The notes below the pieces were generated by a model, which did no database searches, was not told the origin of the DNA, and worked only from the letters and a program-made list of their open reading frames with translations. A stretch of 64,000 bases of DNA from Amia ocellicauda (lineage: Eukaryota > Chordata > Actinopteri > Amiiformes > Amiidae). The stretch spans positions 8,807,719 through 8,871,718 of the forward strand of contig NC_089855.1 in NCBI RefSeq assembly GCF_036373705.1, read 5' to 3'. Position numbers and translations under genes: made by a program. Below are positions 47,510-61,471 of the stretch, in pieces (the first letter of the stretch is position 1; each line of letters opens with the position of its first letter).

Positions 47510-50500
47510 AAACCACAGTTCACAGAATCTCCTCCTTAAACACAACACAAACATACATGACTGAACGTACCACCTGGGGAGTCCAATTGACAAACACAGA
47601 GAAGAGCGCACCACCCTAACGAGGGGCACTACGGAGAAACAGCATCTCTCGTGATTTTCATATTATGCCGTCATTATGAAGCGGTAATCGAGTGCAACCG
47701 GCGTCTGAACCCTTTCACGTGTAATTGGTTCATGTTCATTCTTGTGCTCTCAAAGAGAAGAAACAGCAAAAAAGAAAGAAGAGAAAAATAACTTCCCCTT
47801 GTTTGACAGAGATCTTATCCTACAGACCAAACCGCTTCATTTTTCAGTGTAAATAGATCGTTTTTTGTGATCTTCCAACTAAATGACTTGGCTTTTTCCT
47901 GTCTGAACTGATTTCTGCTTTGATCTCAGTTTGATCTTGGTTTATTGCCGGACAAAAAAAATGATTTAGGAAAAAAGGAAAACTGCAGAGTGTCTTATAA
48001 GGCCTTTGAAGCTGGTTGTGTGGCATTGCACATCTAACAGAGGAACAAACAAACAGACAGAATAGAAAACCCAAAACAGATATATCTAAGACAGTAATTA
48101 TACAGAGTATCGTACCCCTCTGGGTAAAGGGAATCATCTCAGCAAAATGTAAAGGAATCCTCTTCTCTGACAGTTTGACAGGGACGTGAGATGTAAAGAT
48201 GAAAAGGAGGAAGGAAGAAACCTCTTACACCATTTAAAATGTAACGCAACTTCCTTCCAACAACTATGCCGCATTAAAAAGCGTTTGAGAACATACAACA
48301 TATTAGGAAACACAATTATACCATTTGATGCATGTATTGCTTTCAAGCACTTATCTTGTGGTCATATTAAAACAGTAAGTTCAGTCCTTCAGCCAGTTCT
48401 CGCTCGCGCACACAGAATCAGAAAGTAAAGACATGAAATTGCTGCAGATTAGTTCATGCCTAATATCCTTACATCCCCCGTGAAAATACAAAAATGCCAC
48501 TGGTAGTAAAACAGGCAGATGAAGTCTCTCAGTACTTGTCACTACCTGCACAGCCGGCACATCTGCGTGGCTGCGACGCGGAGAGCCTAATGTATTGGGG
48601 TGAAAACATACGGCATCAAATCAGGCCTGTCACCGAGTGGCAGATCGCTTCAGTGACATAATGCACGGTTGTCAGCATTGCCCCCATCGATGTTGTAGCG
48701 CGGGAACGAGCCGACGAACTGACAGGCTGTCGTGTACTTGGCTGCTACAAACGGCAACATCAACGTCTGATGCTACAACACAGGCATGCGGCTCCACACG
48801 ACCCTCAAAGCATCTGATTTGTTCAAGTGTTATCAGGAGAGCAAATCCAGTTGTGCAAAACCATTCACCAGTCTTTGCTGGCCTTCATGAAGCTGACAGA
48901 CCTTAATAACATCGTACCGTGAAGCTGGCAGCACAGAAAGATGCACAGCCACCACCACACTATCACATAGCGTGAAATTAACACTGTTTTATTTGTGAAA
49001 TAACAAGATAGGACATAAGAGGCTTGATAATGAAATAATCAAATGTAAATCAGTTCTCCTTTGCATACATAAACACCTGCACACACACACTACCTGGGCA
49101 CAAGTGTGTTGAGCTCAGAGGCATGTGTGCCAACTGCACGTCAGGCAATTCAGGAAGTTGTGAATTCAGATTAGGCTTTGTGCATTAAGAATTCAGTAGC
49201 TACAAGATGGTGAAAGATATTTTTATTATTATAAGCAGTACAGTTAAATGCACTCAGCACCCAGAATCCACAATAGACGGTTTCAACACAAACGAGCTGT
49301 TGGTCAATGAAACGACATCCTTTCACTGTGAGACGTAATCTCACACAGTTTTGCTCACACAACAAGCACAGAAAGCAAACACGGCTCAGTCATTCATACC
49401 ATAAATCAATACTTTATACAGTAGCTGGACAAGTCAGTTCAGGCCATGCTGACTAGTTTCCTCTGAGGATTAGGCTTTTGATGCAATTGCTTGCCAGAAG
49501 TTGTGAATGTCTTTATACACAGCACAAGGATGTGGCCTCACATGCTCTGAGCAGTTCTGGTAGTAATATCACTGTGATCTGAAACATTTTGCATAGTTTG
49601 CAGCCCTGTGTGCAAGAGACAATTCCAACTGTCATCGTGCACTGTATGTTGCTCGTTTGTTTGCTTATACCTGTTCAGACGAGAGGAAAATGGGAAGATT
49701 ATCTTTGATACCTTCCTGTTTACTTAAGGTCACTATGAATGAAGAGGTAACATCAGGATTGTTTTGTTTGGCCACCTAGACTGAGAACTAAGCTGAAAAT
49801 AGGTCTTACACACTTTGCCTGCTGGCCACAGTATACAGAGTTTTGAGTGAGAGAAGTGTTTAATACATTCACAGAAATAAAGGTGAAAATATTGTGTTTA
49901 TTTATAGCCGTGGTGATTTAATACAGTCTATCCCAAAAATATTAGTTTATAATCCCCCTTTATATGAAAAATGGGGGCGCATTCCCGCGACTCATTCACA
50001 GAGTTTACAGCAACATACTGAATGCATAAACACTACTGCATTTTAAAGGCTGTATAAAATGTATTTTCATGGTTAATCTCAGAGCACCCGGAGAACAGAA
50101 TACATGACGTGAGTGAAAACCAGGGAGGAAGAGAAACAAAAAGCACTGTTTTATTCAGGAGTGGAAATTCCTCTTAGGGGCCTCCGAATCACTTTCAAAT
50201 TAACTCGGTTACGAGTGTAATGAGGCATTTAATAAAACTGCGGAGTCAGCAGTCGGCAGCTTTTCCATCTGCATATTCTTTGCGGTGGCATGTTTGTGAC
50301 AATGCAAGGAGACCCTCTTCAGCTTTAAATGTCCTCGGCTGCTTTATTTAGTGAACCCCATTAACAGAAATACGCATGGAAAGTGAGCTCAGGCTGGTGA
50401 GATTATCCCTGGGTGTGCGATTGTGCGACACTCTATAAAACACAATTCCTGACTCGACCGGCTGATGCTCCTCGCTCTGATTGAGTGGGTGTCTATTCCT

Positions 50501-52660
50501 TATCAGCGCAGTGCCATGGCGTCCCTGGATAGTGTCTGCTGACGGGAGCGCGGAGACATAGAGTCCCCAACATCCATCACAGAGCGTCCGACATGGATCA
50601 GCACGGCCCAAGCCGGGGGGGGTGGGTGGGGCGCCGTGGAGCGGTGAATAACAACACGGGATGTGTGGACTCGTTAAGGCCACATTGTTTGAATGATTAA
50701 TCCCGGAACGTTTAATAAATATCCGTATATAATTCATAATGGACTATACTGCCTGGTCTTCTAATGACACAGATGAAGGTTTTCCAGAGCGTGTGTGTAG
50801 TATTTATTCTATAGCATCACACCAGACGTGGTTGTGTTGCCTGGCGATTAAAAAACATGCAGAGATAAAGTAAGATGAAGAAATCGCTCCACAGCCATGA
50901 TTTGTCTTCCCTGCACTGTAAACAAAGCAACCAACAATCTCATCTCATCAGTTTGTGATGAAGCCACCTGCATTCTGCACCCGCTCCACGGCATGCGGGT
51001 AATTCAATATCCACTGTGTGTCTGCAGTGAAATCCTAAACATCCTTAGATCCTGCTTGTGTGGACTGGTACAGTTTTTCCTGTTTTCCTTTTTTTTTGAG
51101 GATATTACTTCAAGTCAAAACCCACGTTTGTTCTCAATGACTGCGTTGCGCAGGGTGGGGCAAAAGTGGATCCAGTATTCAGCAGAGTATCCGGTTATAC
51201 TGTCTAAACAAGTCCACTCTGTTCTCATTCCTAATGCCCTCAGTTAAAACCCATGAAGGGAAACCACATTTAAAAACACTAACGAGAAGCAGCGTATCCA
51301 AATGACCTGTAACAGTCATGTGTCAGTTGCTGAGAGTATCATAATTTGCTATGGAAATGACTATGAACATTAGCATAGATTTCTGATGTGATTGTCACTT
51401 TGTCCATGAGACAAAAGCATTAAACACAAGATCACAGCAAAGAGTAATAGATTAGAATTGCTTATTGATGGATGATCAATGGATGGATGATTTTTACTGA
51501 TCAATTTGCTGGCCCTGGCCCTCAACAACGCGAATCCCCCGATGCCTGTGCTGGTTTGAGTGGGACAGGCGGTGTCTCCTGAGGGGGGGGTGCACAGGCT
51601 GGTGCGGGTCCCTTGGCTTTTTTATTTATTTTCTGTTTCCTGAAGCAGTAAGCCTCTGCAATTCACAGCCAGCGCCATTGATCATCGCCAGCTGAGTCCA
51701 TCAATGTCTTTAAAGCCGAGAGAGGCAGGGAGCGCATTCTCCTGCCGATGGCTGATTAAAACCTGCCGACACCAGAGGGAAGGGGTGTGGTTCAGCACCC
51801 CAGCTATCTTCATTCACAGCAGACTTTCAAGAATATAAATGCACTCAATCCGTTCAGCATCTCAGTGAAAGCCATCGCTTCTCACAGGAGTACCTGCTGA
51901 CGGCAGCGACAGAAAGCTGTGGTCCATTATGGTCTCCACTGATCACGTCAAATAGATTGCAATCCCAGATGATAAACACAATTCTGGGATTTGGTTCTCT
52001 GACATTGACTATTTCCTACAACCTATTATATATATAATACACACAGACACCCACACACCCACACATATCACTTGTACTTGTAAAAGATTTTCTACAAAAG
52101 AGGATAAGTCAAGTTTCCCACGACCTTCTGAACAATTCATCAGTTGCCTTTTAGCCCTGACCTGAAGTGCTGGCTCGAAGTAATCGGAGCAGTTAATGTG
52201 GTGGAACAGCATCTAAACACTATAACTGAACACAACAAACCTCATGTTTAAGCCATATGAATACGATTCTCTGTGGGATTCCAGTGTCCTATCAGCACGT
52301 GTGTGTGTGTCAGATGACAATAAACTAATTAATTCTGGTCCTTAGTGACAGAAACTGAATATGCTTATTTCCCCAGTCCTGTGAGAAGTGTGGAAGAAAG
52401 TGTGTCCTGGACTGTGAGCCTCCTTCTCCACAGAAAGGACGAGGTGTCCTGCCACTTCAGCGGGTAGGGTTGCCTTTATCCCCGGTGACACCTTGTTTGT
52501 CCCAGAGACCAGTCATAAGCAGTGACCAGAACAAGAGAAGAGGAGGAATACTCCAAGAACACCAGCGCCAGATTGACACAGTCTGTCACTGTGGCTGCAG
52601 GGGTTTCCATCAGTATGTCTTTGAAAAAGGAAAGGAAAAAAAAATATATATATATATATA
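47510..52660. other. intergenic stretch, no gene seen
   Basis: About 5 kb with no recognised gene. A G-rich run lies near 50614-50631, a T run near 51089-51097 and a (TA)n run at about 52643-52660, next to the Tc1-like element. An open frame at 48637-48906 is unrecognised and lacks support. Confidence 0.45.
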
Positions 52661-53640
52661 CACTCACCTAAAGGATTATTAGGAACACCTGTTCAATTTC
52701 CCATTAATGCAATTATCTAACCAACCAATCACATGGCAGTTGCTTCAATGCATTTAGGGGTGTGGTCCTGGTCAAGACAATCTCCTGAACTCCAAACTGA
52801 ATGTCTGAATGGGAAAGAAAGGTGATTTAAGCAATTTTGAGCGTGGCATGGTTGTTGGTGCCAGACGGGCCGGTCTGAGTATTTCACAATCTGCTCAGTT
52901 ACAGGGATTTTCACGCACAACCATTTCTAGGGTTTACAAAGAATGGTGTGAAAAGGGAAAAACATCCAGTATGCGGCAGTCCTGTGGGCGAAAATGCCTT
53001 GTTGATGCTAGAGGTCAGAGGAGAATGGGCCGACTGATTCAAGCTGATAGAAGAGCAACTTTGACTGAAATAACCACTCGTTACAACCGAGGTATGCAGC
53101 AAAGCATTTGTGAAGCCACAACACGTACAACCTTGAGGCGGATGGGCTACAACAGCAGAAGACCCCACCGGGTACCACTCATCTCCACTACAAATAGGAA
53201 AAAGAGGCTACAATTTGCACAAGCTCACCAAAATTGGACAGTTGAAGACTGGAAAAATGTTGCCTGGTCTGATGAGTCTCGATTTCTGTTGAGACATTCA
53301 GATGGTAGAGTCAGAATTTGGCGTAAACAGAATGAGAACATGGATCCATCATGCCTTGTTACCACTGTGCAGGCTGGTGGTGGTGGTGTAATGGTGTGGG
53401 GGATGTTTTCTTGGCACACTTTAGGCCCCTTAGTGCCAATAGGTCATCGTTTAAATGCCACGGCCTACCTGAGCATTGTTTCTGACCATGTCCATCCCTT
53501 TATGACCACCATGTACCCATCCTCTGATGGCTACTTCCAGCAGGATAATGCACCATGTCACAAAGGTCGAATCATTTCAAAATGGTTTCTTGAACATGAC
53601 AATGAGTTCACTGTACTAAACTGGCCCCCACAGTCACCAG
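52661..53640 (+). mobile_element. Tc1-like transposon, 3'-truncated
   Basis: The left terminal repeat starts CACTCACCTAAAGGATTATT at 52661, directly after a TA-rich run, as expected for insertion at TA. It is followed by about 150 bases of leader and a transposase frame. The right end is missing: homology stops near 53640 and no matching inverted repeat follows. The same family's right end is seen at 32744-32880. Confidence 0.85.
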
Positions 53641-53675
53641 AGAAAAAGAGAATTTTACAGGGTAAACAGGCCTAG
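52809..53675 (+). pseudogene. Tc1/mariner transposase, truncated before the third catalytic residue
   Basis: Open for 288 codons. Residues 1-60 hold a first helix-turn-helix (ISQSAQLQGFSRTTISRVYK). A second DNA-binding part lies at about 80-120 (TLTEITTRYNRG, TTLRRMGYNSRRP). The first catalytic Asp is D155 (VAWSDESRF) and the second is D246 (YFQQDNAPCHKG); the Gly-rich box is AGGGGVMVWG. The frame passes NWPPQSP at about 277 and then runs into unrelated sequence (EKKRILQGKQA). The DLxPIENLW segment with the third acidic residue is missing, so no active enzyme is possible. The intact frame up to that point suggests a fairly recent insertion. Confidence 0.85.
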
Positions 53676-55559
53676 CTGTCCCTGGTGAGTTAGTTGATCT
53701 TCATATATTTGAGGACCTGAAGACGGGTTAGGTTTAGTTGTTTGTTTTGTTCAGCAACTGTGTAATAAAAACACGCCACAATGTTTCACCCAATACCTGA
53801 GTTTGTCTCTGGGGTTAGAAGAAACAAGTGAGGGACTGGAAAAGCAATAAGTATGAACAGTGTGTTTCCACTAAAACCTTTGCACTTCTATTTGTGTAAG
53901 ACATTTTGAGGAAAAGTATTCTAAAGATGATCACTGAGTGTCAGAGACATTGGCAGCTACCACCATATTTCTCCTGAGATCAGATTAGACACTGCTGTCA
54001 TTAAGATCTCTTTTAAATTAACACCTAGGTTAACTGGTTAAAGACCATTTACAAACACGAAAACAGAAAACAAAAGCACAATGCAGGACAGTCTTATAAT
54101 GCTCTGTGCAGAGAGAGAGAAGGTCCATAGGAAACAGGCCCAATTCTAGGACCTTAATTATGGTCCAGTGAAGAGAGGGAGAGAGAGATTGGCCTGTCAT
54201 CGGTAGGTGAAAAGTAGAAGACAATGCTCTCAGTGGAACCCAGTCAGTTCTCCTTCTGCTGTGAGAGTCTGGAGAAAACATATTTGCTGGCACGTGCTGA
54301 GAAGGTCAGACTGGCCGACACGGCATTAGTCAGGACATCCCCTGTAACCCGCTGCTATTGATTGCAGGTACTTTGTGGAACAGGGATGTTAAATGACAGT
54401 AACTGAGGGCCTCTTAGACTCAAATGATTCAAGTCTTTTAATGACCATCAGCTTTTGAGCCAGGTACACAAACAAGCAAACACAGTGTAACATTTCTGTC
54501 GAGATGAATATGCCAGGCTTTGATTTTCACCCTTGGTGTACTGCACTGAAGTGGAAAATATAATGAGCAATGTCTGCTAGTTAAATGCTTGGCTCCTGAC
54601 ATTCGATTCAACTGTGAATCGCTCTGGTCTTGTTTTTGTTTTAGTGTCACATGACTCACAGCTATCCTGTCACTCCACAGCAGGTTAATGAACCCAAAGC
54701 CTAGTCCCGCATCCGAGTGCTCAGACGTAGGCATGTCTCTGGCGGCTCATTGTATCCTGTCAAACCTTTGGGTCATTACACTGGACCGTGAGCTGCAGAA
54801 CAGCTGTATCGTTTGAAGTCATAGACACTCATTAACACTCACTTTACACAACTTTACTCTACTTTTTCAGTCATGTATACGCATCTTGTAGGCAAAGAAA
54901 ATATAATATTTGACTAAGAACTTTCGTTGGGACTAGAAAGAGAGAATTAATTGCATTTTTCCAGACTTGAATCGCACAGCTTTCTCTCTCGAGATGCCCC
55001 ATGTTCGCATCTCTCTGCCAGCGACTGTGAATTAATCTTCCCCGGGTGCAACAGCAGGCAGACTCGCAGACCCTGTTTGCCCACTTACAGAACAATGTAG
55101 GACACCCTTCAACGGAGAGGGGAGGCAGGGCAAGGCCCCAGAGACGTCTCTGGCCATTATCCCTGTGTCTGACACCACACTGTGGGCTTGTTACTCCACA
55201 CGAATCCCCGTGGGTCTCCCTGGAGGCTTCTCTTATCGATTTTCTGTTTCCTAATAAGGCTCACACTCCGAGCTGTGCTAAATCAAAGGCATCCTGGCAC
55301 CCCGAGCATGACGGCAGCTGTTCCCTCACAATCTGTCCCTCTTTGTCAATGACAGAGCAAAATACAAATTGAGCAAATGAAGGATAAAAGGCACAGGACA
55401 AGTAAACTGGGGTTAATTCGCGGTTAAAAAAACACCCCTAAGCTAAGATATGTAATTTGTAAGGTAAGGTATAAGGTGTGTAAGTCCCTGCCTGCATTTT
55501 GAGGTGACTTAATAAAAGATCCCAAAAGGAATGAAAGAAGATCAATGGATCACTAGGAA
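53641..55559. other. intergenic stretch, no gene seen
   Basis: No recognised gene or repeat. Confidence 0.5.
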
Positions 55560-55786
55560 GTGCTTTTCAGACTAAAAACAGGAGGCACCTCTTTACACCA
55601 AGGGTTGTGGGAGGCCAGAACAAGATACCCAACCACACAGTCAAAACAGACGGACAGGCACACTAGGATCCATCGCGAAACAGCTTGATTAAAATCCTTG
55701 GCATTAGTTATCAGCATATATCCAAATGAGCTAAACGGGCCAGGAGGCCTCCTCTATTCTGTTATCTTTGTTATGTTCTTAGGTCT
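55560..55786 (+). mobile_element. diverged CR1/L2-type LINE 3' tail
   Basis: The plus strand reads AAAACAGGAGGCACCTCTTT and ACACCAAGGGTTGTGGGAG, then CTTGATTAAAATCCTTGG, GGCCAGGAGGCCTCCTCT and TTGTTATGTTCTTA. This is the common fish LINE 3' layout, but a different subfamily from the other copies in this window. Confidence 0.6.
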
Positions 55787-58700
55787 GTTTCATAGCTGTA
55801 AGGAAAAACTAAAAATATTCTCCTCAGAAGAGCATTTCTGTGCCACTATAGCCTTACACAAGGCCTGTCACAGCCTCTTGTTCATGTGAAAATGTTGTCT
55901 GGTTTCCATTAGATCTGGGACTGAAAGTACTCAGGAAAGGTTTACTGAGCGAAACTTGTGAAATTAAAGCACTTCCATTTGAAAAAACAGGGCCTTGTTG
56001 ATGGTCTGCCTCAGCAGTCACTCAGGCAGTGCTGGGGTTTGCCAATGAGCAACTAAACTGATTAGGTACGTCTGGTTTAATGACTAAATACCTTGAAGTC
56101 TGTGGTATAATTAGAAGAATCATCCTTTAATTAATAATAATACTGGCATGGATTGTCTAACACTCCTATTCTTCTGAAGGGGATAACAATAGAAATGTAA
56201 ATCTGAGTATTCTGCATTTCCTCCAAAGCGCTACAGGATGAGAGATAGAGAGTCCACTTGGTTTTGGTTTTGGTGAAAACTGTACTCACAATTAAGAGGC
56301 AGGAGACATCCAGTTATCCAATCTCATCCACTTAAAATGCTTCAGCACCGAGACCAGCCTTTATACACAACTTTCCCTCCATTAAAGTATCTCTTACAGA
56401 AAGCTCCTAACTTTACTAATATATAACCTGCAATCTTGTAGGGTGACCTTGAGGAGTGAATGGTAGGGACGGAGGACAGGCCATTATCAGATGTTAATCT
56501 TTGACACTACAGTCTGAGCAGCTTGTCAACGCTGGAGAATCGTGCTTCTCACCCATATAGACACATTCAGACACCTATAACCAGATTCCCAAAGTTATTG
56601 CTCAATTAAACTTCTCTCAGTTTGACAGCACATCTTCTGGATCGTCAGGAAAACCGCTCTTACATGGGATTACTTCATGAAGGTGCCAAGTACAGTGATC
56701 TGAGAAGGGCAAGGTATACAATGTATGACACTGCACAAAGATCAACCTACCATATATATTCATGCAGCGTTTCTACCGCATTGCCCAAGACAGTTAAGCA
56801 ACATGAAAGTTCATTGTATTCAGGGAAACAAATAATCTATTAAGCGTCCTTAATCTTGCTATTCACAGAGCGTTATCAGACTTTATCATACGGAACATTT
56901 ACACCTTAGCGGACGATTGTAAATTCCACTCTTAGCTATTAAACACATCGTAAACGTTCAAAGCAGTATGGAATCCATGGAGTGGTATTTATGGCAGCAA
57001 CATAAAAGTTTCATTTTCTTCAGCTCTTCAGGATTTGAGACGTGCTGCCCATTTTGAGGGGGTCGATATTATAACAAGTCATAAACCATAAGCACTGCCA
57101 CCAAAAAACTGAATACAAGGTACACACAGAAATGTCAACAGTGTCCCTTTAAACCTGTGGATTAGGTTTAATGTAATTTACATTAACAGCATCAAGCTCA
57201 GAGAACATCTCATGTCCAGTCTGTGTAAAAGCACGAAGGTTAAAAAACCATGAAGAGAAATCGCCCCACATATTTCACACTGAAGAGCTCCTGACACCTG
57301 CCTTTGTGTCCGGCTCTCAGTAAATAAAACCCATCTGATCTTGATCGATTCAGTCTCGTTCCATTTACCTTTTCAGATCTGAATGTGCTTTAAAAAAATC
57401 TATTTGTGGGCTTAGAACATCTGAGGTTAATTCATACATCTTTCTTTGAAAATAGGGAGAATGCGTTCGACACGAGAAGAAAAGGTTCCTCCTCCAGATT
57501 TCTTAGCCTTAAACTGGGATGAAAAACAGCACGGAGAGTGAGTGCTGATTTACGGCACAGAAAGCCCCTTTTCACCATTATCAGCATCTCGGCACGTTTC
57601 TTTTTCTAGTTCTTTAAAAAGAACGATGACATTATTACAATCGCAGATATGTATCTTTTGTGCTGCCTTATTACCAAAGATGTACCGTCTTAAATGGAAG
57701 TATTTTTACCCTGTTATTAAGACAGCATATCTATGTTAATAACATACAACTAGAATTACTTAAACACTTAATTGGCATAGATGATCATTTTCCAATTACT
57801 CACATTTCTTTTTTAAGTTGGAAATATGTTTTCTTGGTGGTTATGCCACTGCAGAATAAAAATGTTCCTATAATGTTCTTTCAATGGTTGAACAGCTAAT
57901 GAGATTCTATACCTTCTGAAAGCACATTCAGCCTCTACTGTCAGCCTGCCTGAGTCGGAGGGATATTGCATTTCCCTTCCCATGGCTGGTTGAGTGGCGG
58001 CCCAGATTTACTCCATGTCGCAAGCCTTGGGGAGTCACTTCATTCTGTTGTGGGGTTTATGTTTTGTTCATTTAAAGTTTTCTGTTGTTGTTTTTCTTAG
58101 TTTCTTGTTATGTTGTGTTCTTTGGTTGAACAGCTACTGTCGAGACAGTGTAGGCTGCTGTTGTGCAATTTACTGCACTGACTGCCAGCAATTAGTCATC
58201 TGAGCATTAGATTCACTGAAGGCAAGTTAAAGCATTGCCGCCTCAACATCAACAAAGCAACACTACCTTCACAAAAGCAGTCCATGTCGAAGACATGTTG
58301 GGGTGAAAAAAAAATCTGGCTTTTCTTAAACTAAATTACGTTTCTGTAACGAATGGAAAGACCTTTCTTCTGCGCCTGTTCAACACAAACATACTTCACC
58401 GTCTTCCATCAAACACGAGCGTCCGCTTCACTGCTGTGCAAGACCCACTTTGCATCATTCTCACAAGGCCGTACATATAATAAAATAATCAACAAGCAGG
58501 CTTACATAAGTCTAAGTGTCTCAGTTGCAGGCACAGCTGGAGCTCACAGCACAGGCGCTCAGACACACAACCCTGCCTTTAGAAAGGACGCAAAACCCGA
58601 CCAGAACACAACTGCTCCACACAGCTCCATGCCCACTGTGCTAATTAATACCTGGCGGCTGCAGGGAAGGCTGTATCAGCCGATGCGCTCAGGACCAGGG

Positions 58701-60240
58701 AGGGTCCACTTGACGAGCCTTCGACTGCCACACACCTCAACAAAAAAGGCAAACAAAAGATTGAGAAGCGAGAATTGTTGTTTTGTTAAATCAAAAATGT
58801 GTTCACATATCCTAATTCACTGTCACCGCAGTGCTGATGGTTATTTTTGACTCTTGTAAGCGCCACAGTTCAGTCGGCTGTAATGGCGCTGTACCGGACG
58901 CTGGCATGAAGGGTCTCAGCCATGTGTCTCTCACCCACCCCGCGGTATTTACCAGCAGACCAAACAGACAGACGGGGGCACTAGCTCTGATGGGTGAGAA
59001 AAATGAATTTACTGCCCAGCAGTTCAGACAACAGCTGATTTGTCTATGTACACGTTAAACTCTAAAAGAGCAAGCAAATAAAATGATATATTTTTCTATA
59101 TAAACAAACATTGCACACATAGATGCTTATCCATGGATGCTGTTTTTTTCGAATTAAGTATTTCTAATTATTAAAAATATTCACTTGTCAAAGGTGGGGG
59201 TCTCAACTCAAGACCCTGACATTAAGCACAGTCACACGCTCCTCTGAATGAGACAGACATGCTATGAGTTATGCACTTTAACACACATACACCTGCGCCA
59301 TAACCACACCAGAAAGATTCCCGCACAGACCGGATGACGGTTACAGCACCCTGCCACAGCGCGCCTATCAGCAAACATCAGGACCCGCCTCGGGGCCACA
59401 GGGCCACTCTCAGCACATCCAGGACGAGGGAGACGGTTCTCAGAAAGCTGCCCCAGCAGGATGATTTGGTTGGCGTTGCATCATTATGAAGATGTTTTTG
59501 AACACAGTATTATTATACCATGATTTAAAACAACCATGGCAGCAAGGTAGGAAAGTTGTTTTAGGTTTTTTTAGGTAGTTAATTAATTAGGCTTTTATAA
59601 CCACATATATACCTTCACTCAGATTAAAGATTAAAAGACATTTTCCACTGTCAGGTTTTGTGTTCCAGTTCAACAGTCATTCATCAACCCCTTTGTGTGA
59701 TTTTTTTCCCCCTTTGTTTTGTTGATTTAAAACCGTTGTTTATCAATGGTGGTTTGCAGGGCTGTCATGCCATTACGGTTATTACAGTGATTGCCTGCTT
59801 GATGTGACTGTCTGTTTGAGGTATATTTATTTTATTTTCTCCCACTAGATTGAGTGTTTGTTTTCTTTCCTTTGTTGTTGAGTTTTTGCGGGAACGGGGC
59901 CCTGACATCGTTCCTCACGCTCATCCGCAGATTCGGCATCTACTTCCCTAAAACTGTGTAAAGGAGGCTTTTTTCACAATAATTATTCCTCTGGATAAAG
60001 ACACATTCAAACCTCATTCATCTTGGTTTGACACCTACATGATGGTCTACTGCCTATGTATGCAAATACGGCGGCTGATTTATTTATTCAAGAGACACAT
60101 TCATCTGGAAAAATAGAAGTGCATTTCAATTGGGTTTGTTGTTAATTTCCAAACAGTCCCCAATCATTGTGACATCTTTCTTCCACGGAGTCCCAGCTGC
60201 TCTGATCAGCAGCTGTGTGGCATGACTCTCTATGTTGGGC
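55787..60240. other. intergenic stretch, no gene seen
   Basis: About 4.4 kb without a recognised gene. AT-rich, with several open frames under 170 codons that match nothing I know. Confidence 0.45.
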
Positions 60241-60414
60241 AGTGGTGGACAGTCGTGGTCCTGGGGGGCCACAGTCCTACGGTTGTGTAGGCCTCCACCT
60301 GCTCACCATCTAGGAACAATGCCTGTTTGGCTCGGTTGAACAAATCCTTGATTCAGTGAAGTAACTGAGATGTGACATGTGGCAAAACCTCTTGGACCGG
60401 GGGTTGTCCAACAC
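60241..60414. mobile_element. short fold-back (MITE-like) element
   Basis: The left end AGTGGTGGACAGTCGTGGTC and the reverse complement of the right end (GTGTTGGACAACCCCCGGTC) are imperfect inverted repeats. The CTGGGGGGCC block resembles common fish hAT-derived MITEs. No coding capacity. Confidence 0.4.
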
Positions 60415-61099
60415 AGCTCAAGAGGATTAACTTGGATATCACATCCCAGCCCAACCAAACCCAGTGGCGTGAGCTTAGGGACGTCTTCGGAGGTTGACTC
60501 CCTGTTTATAACTAACAGCTTGGTTTTGAGAGAGGGGTGGCACCTGTTCTCTTCAGCCTGATCAATCTGCCAGCAACACCAACCAACCAATCAATCAATT
60601 TAAGCATGCATATAAAACAGGGAAATGCAAATTAACTTGTTTCATCCCCCACATAGTCCTCACTTCCCAAAATTTCCCTTTTCCTCTCTGAATTAATTTC
60701 TGCTGGCCTATGTGGCCCATTAAGGGGGAGTCTCTTCGTCTTCAGTTCAAACTCAAGGGCCAAAAGGGTATAAAGCTCAAATAATTAATCTGGCACTGAT
60801 TCTAATAATGACTCCCTTTACAGCGCTCTGCCCTCTCTTTAACTGTGAAACAACCCCACCTCAGTGTGAGCGCCTGCACTGGTGCCTGACTGAGACCGCT
60901 GGGCCAGAGCTCCAGGTAATGTGTAACAACGAGATGAGATTAGAAGACAGTCAGCAGGCAACCTTTTTTACAAGCAGGACGCCGAGGTGAACTGTATTTG
61001 GAGCAGATGTTGGATGAGAAACAGGGAAGATGAAGGAACAGAAGTATTTACAAGTTGCCACAGACAGACACAGGAGAGTGCAGGTGCGAGGCAGCCATC
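60415..61099. other. intergenic stretch, no gene seen
   Basis: No coding signal. GCCATCTTG (a YY1-type core, reverse orientation) lies at about 61094, just before the LINE. Confidence 0.45.
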
Positions 61100-61471
61100 T
61101 TGTTTGACTAGTTTCAGACCAGTCTTAGCATTGCTCATTTTGTTTTAACTTTGCCTTAATTGAAGATTTTGTCAAGGACTAGCAGGAATTCTGTTGCAGG
61201 AGGAGCCAGTTAGGTGTGAATTGGTGGCAGGTAGACAAAAGCTACTTAAGGCAGCTGTTGAGAAAGAGCTGCACTGTTTCTCGGTTGACAAAAAGTTAAG
61301 CAGCTGACTAGGGAACAGGAACCAGGAGACTTAAAAAACTGTAACATTTAGAGGCATGTGGCCACTACATTGTCAGGTTTGCAGAATGATTGCCTTCCTG
61401 GATGAACTCATCCAAGAAGATTAATTTGTGAACGTTGCAGAACATCAATGGTAGTTTTCTCTGAAATACTT

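Noticed and set aside
48637..48906. 89-codon plus-strand frame, Thr/Ser/Cys-rich
   Set aside because: Considered as a transposase remnant but no motif could be recognised.
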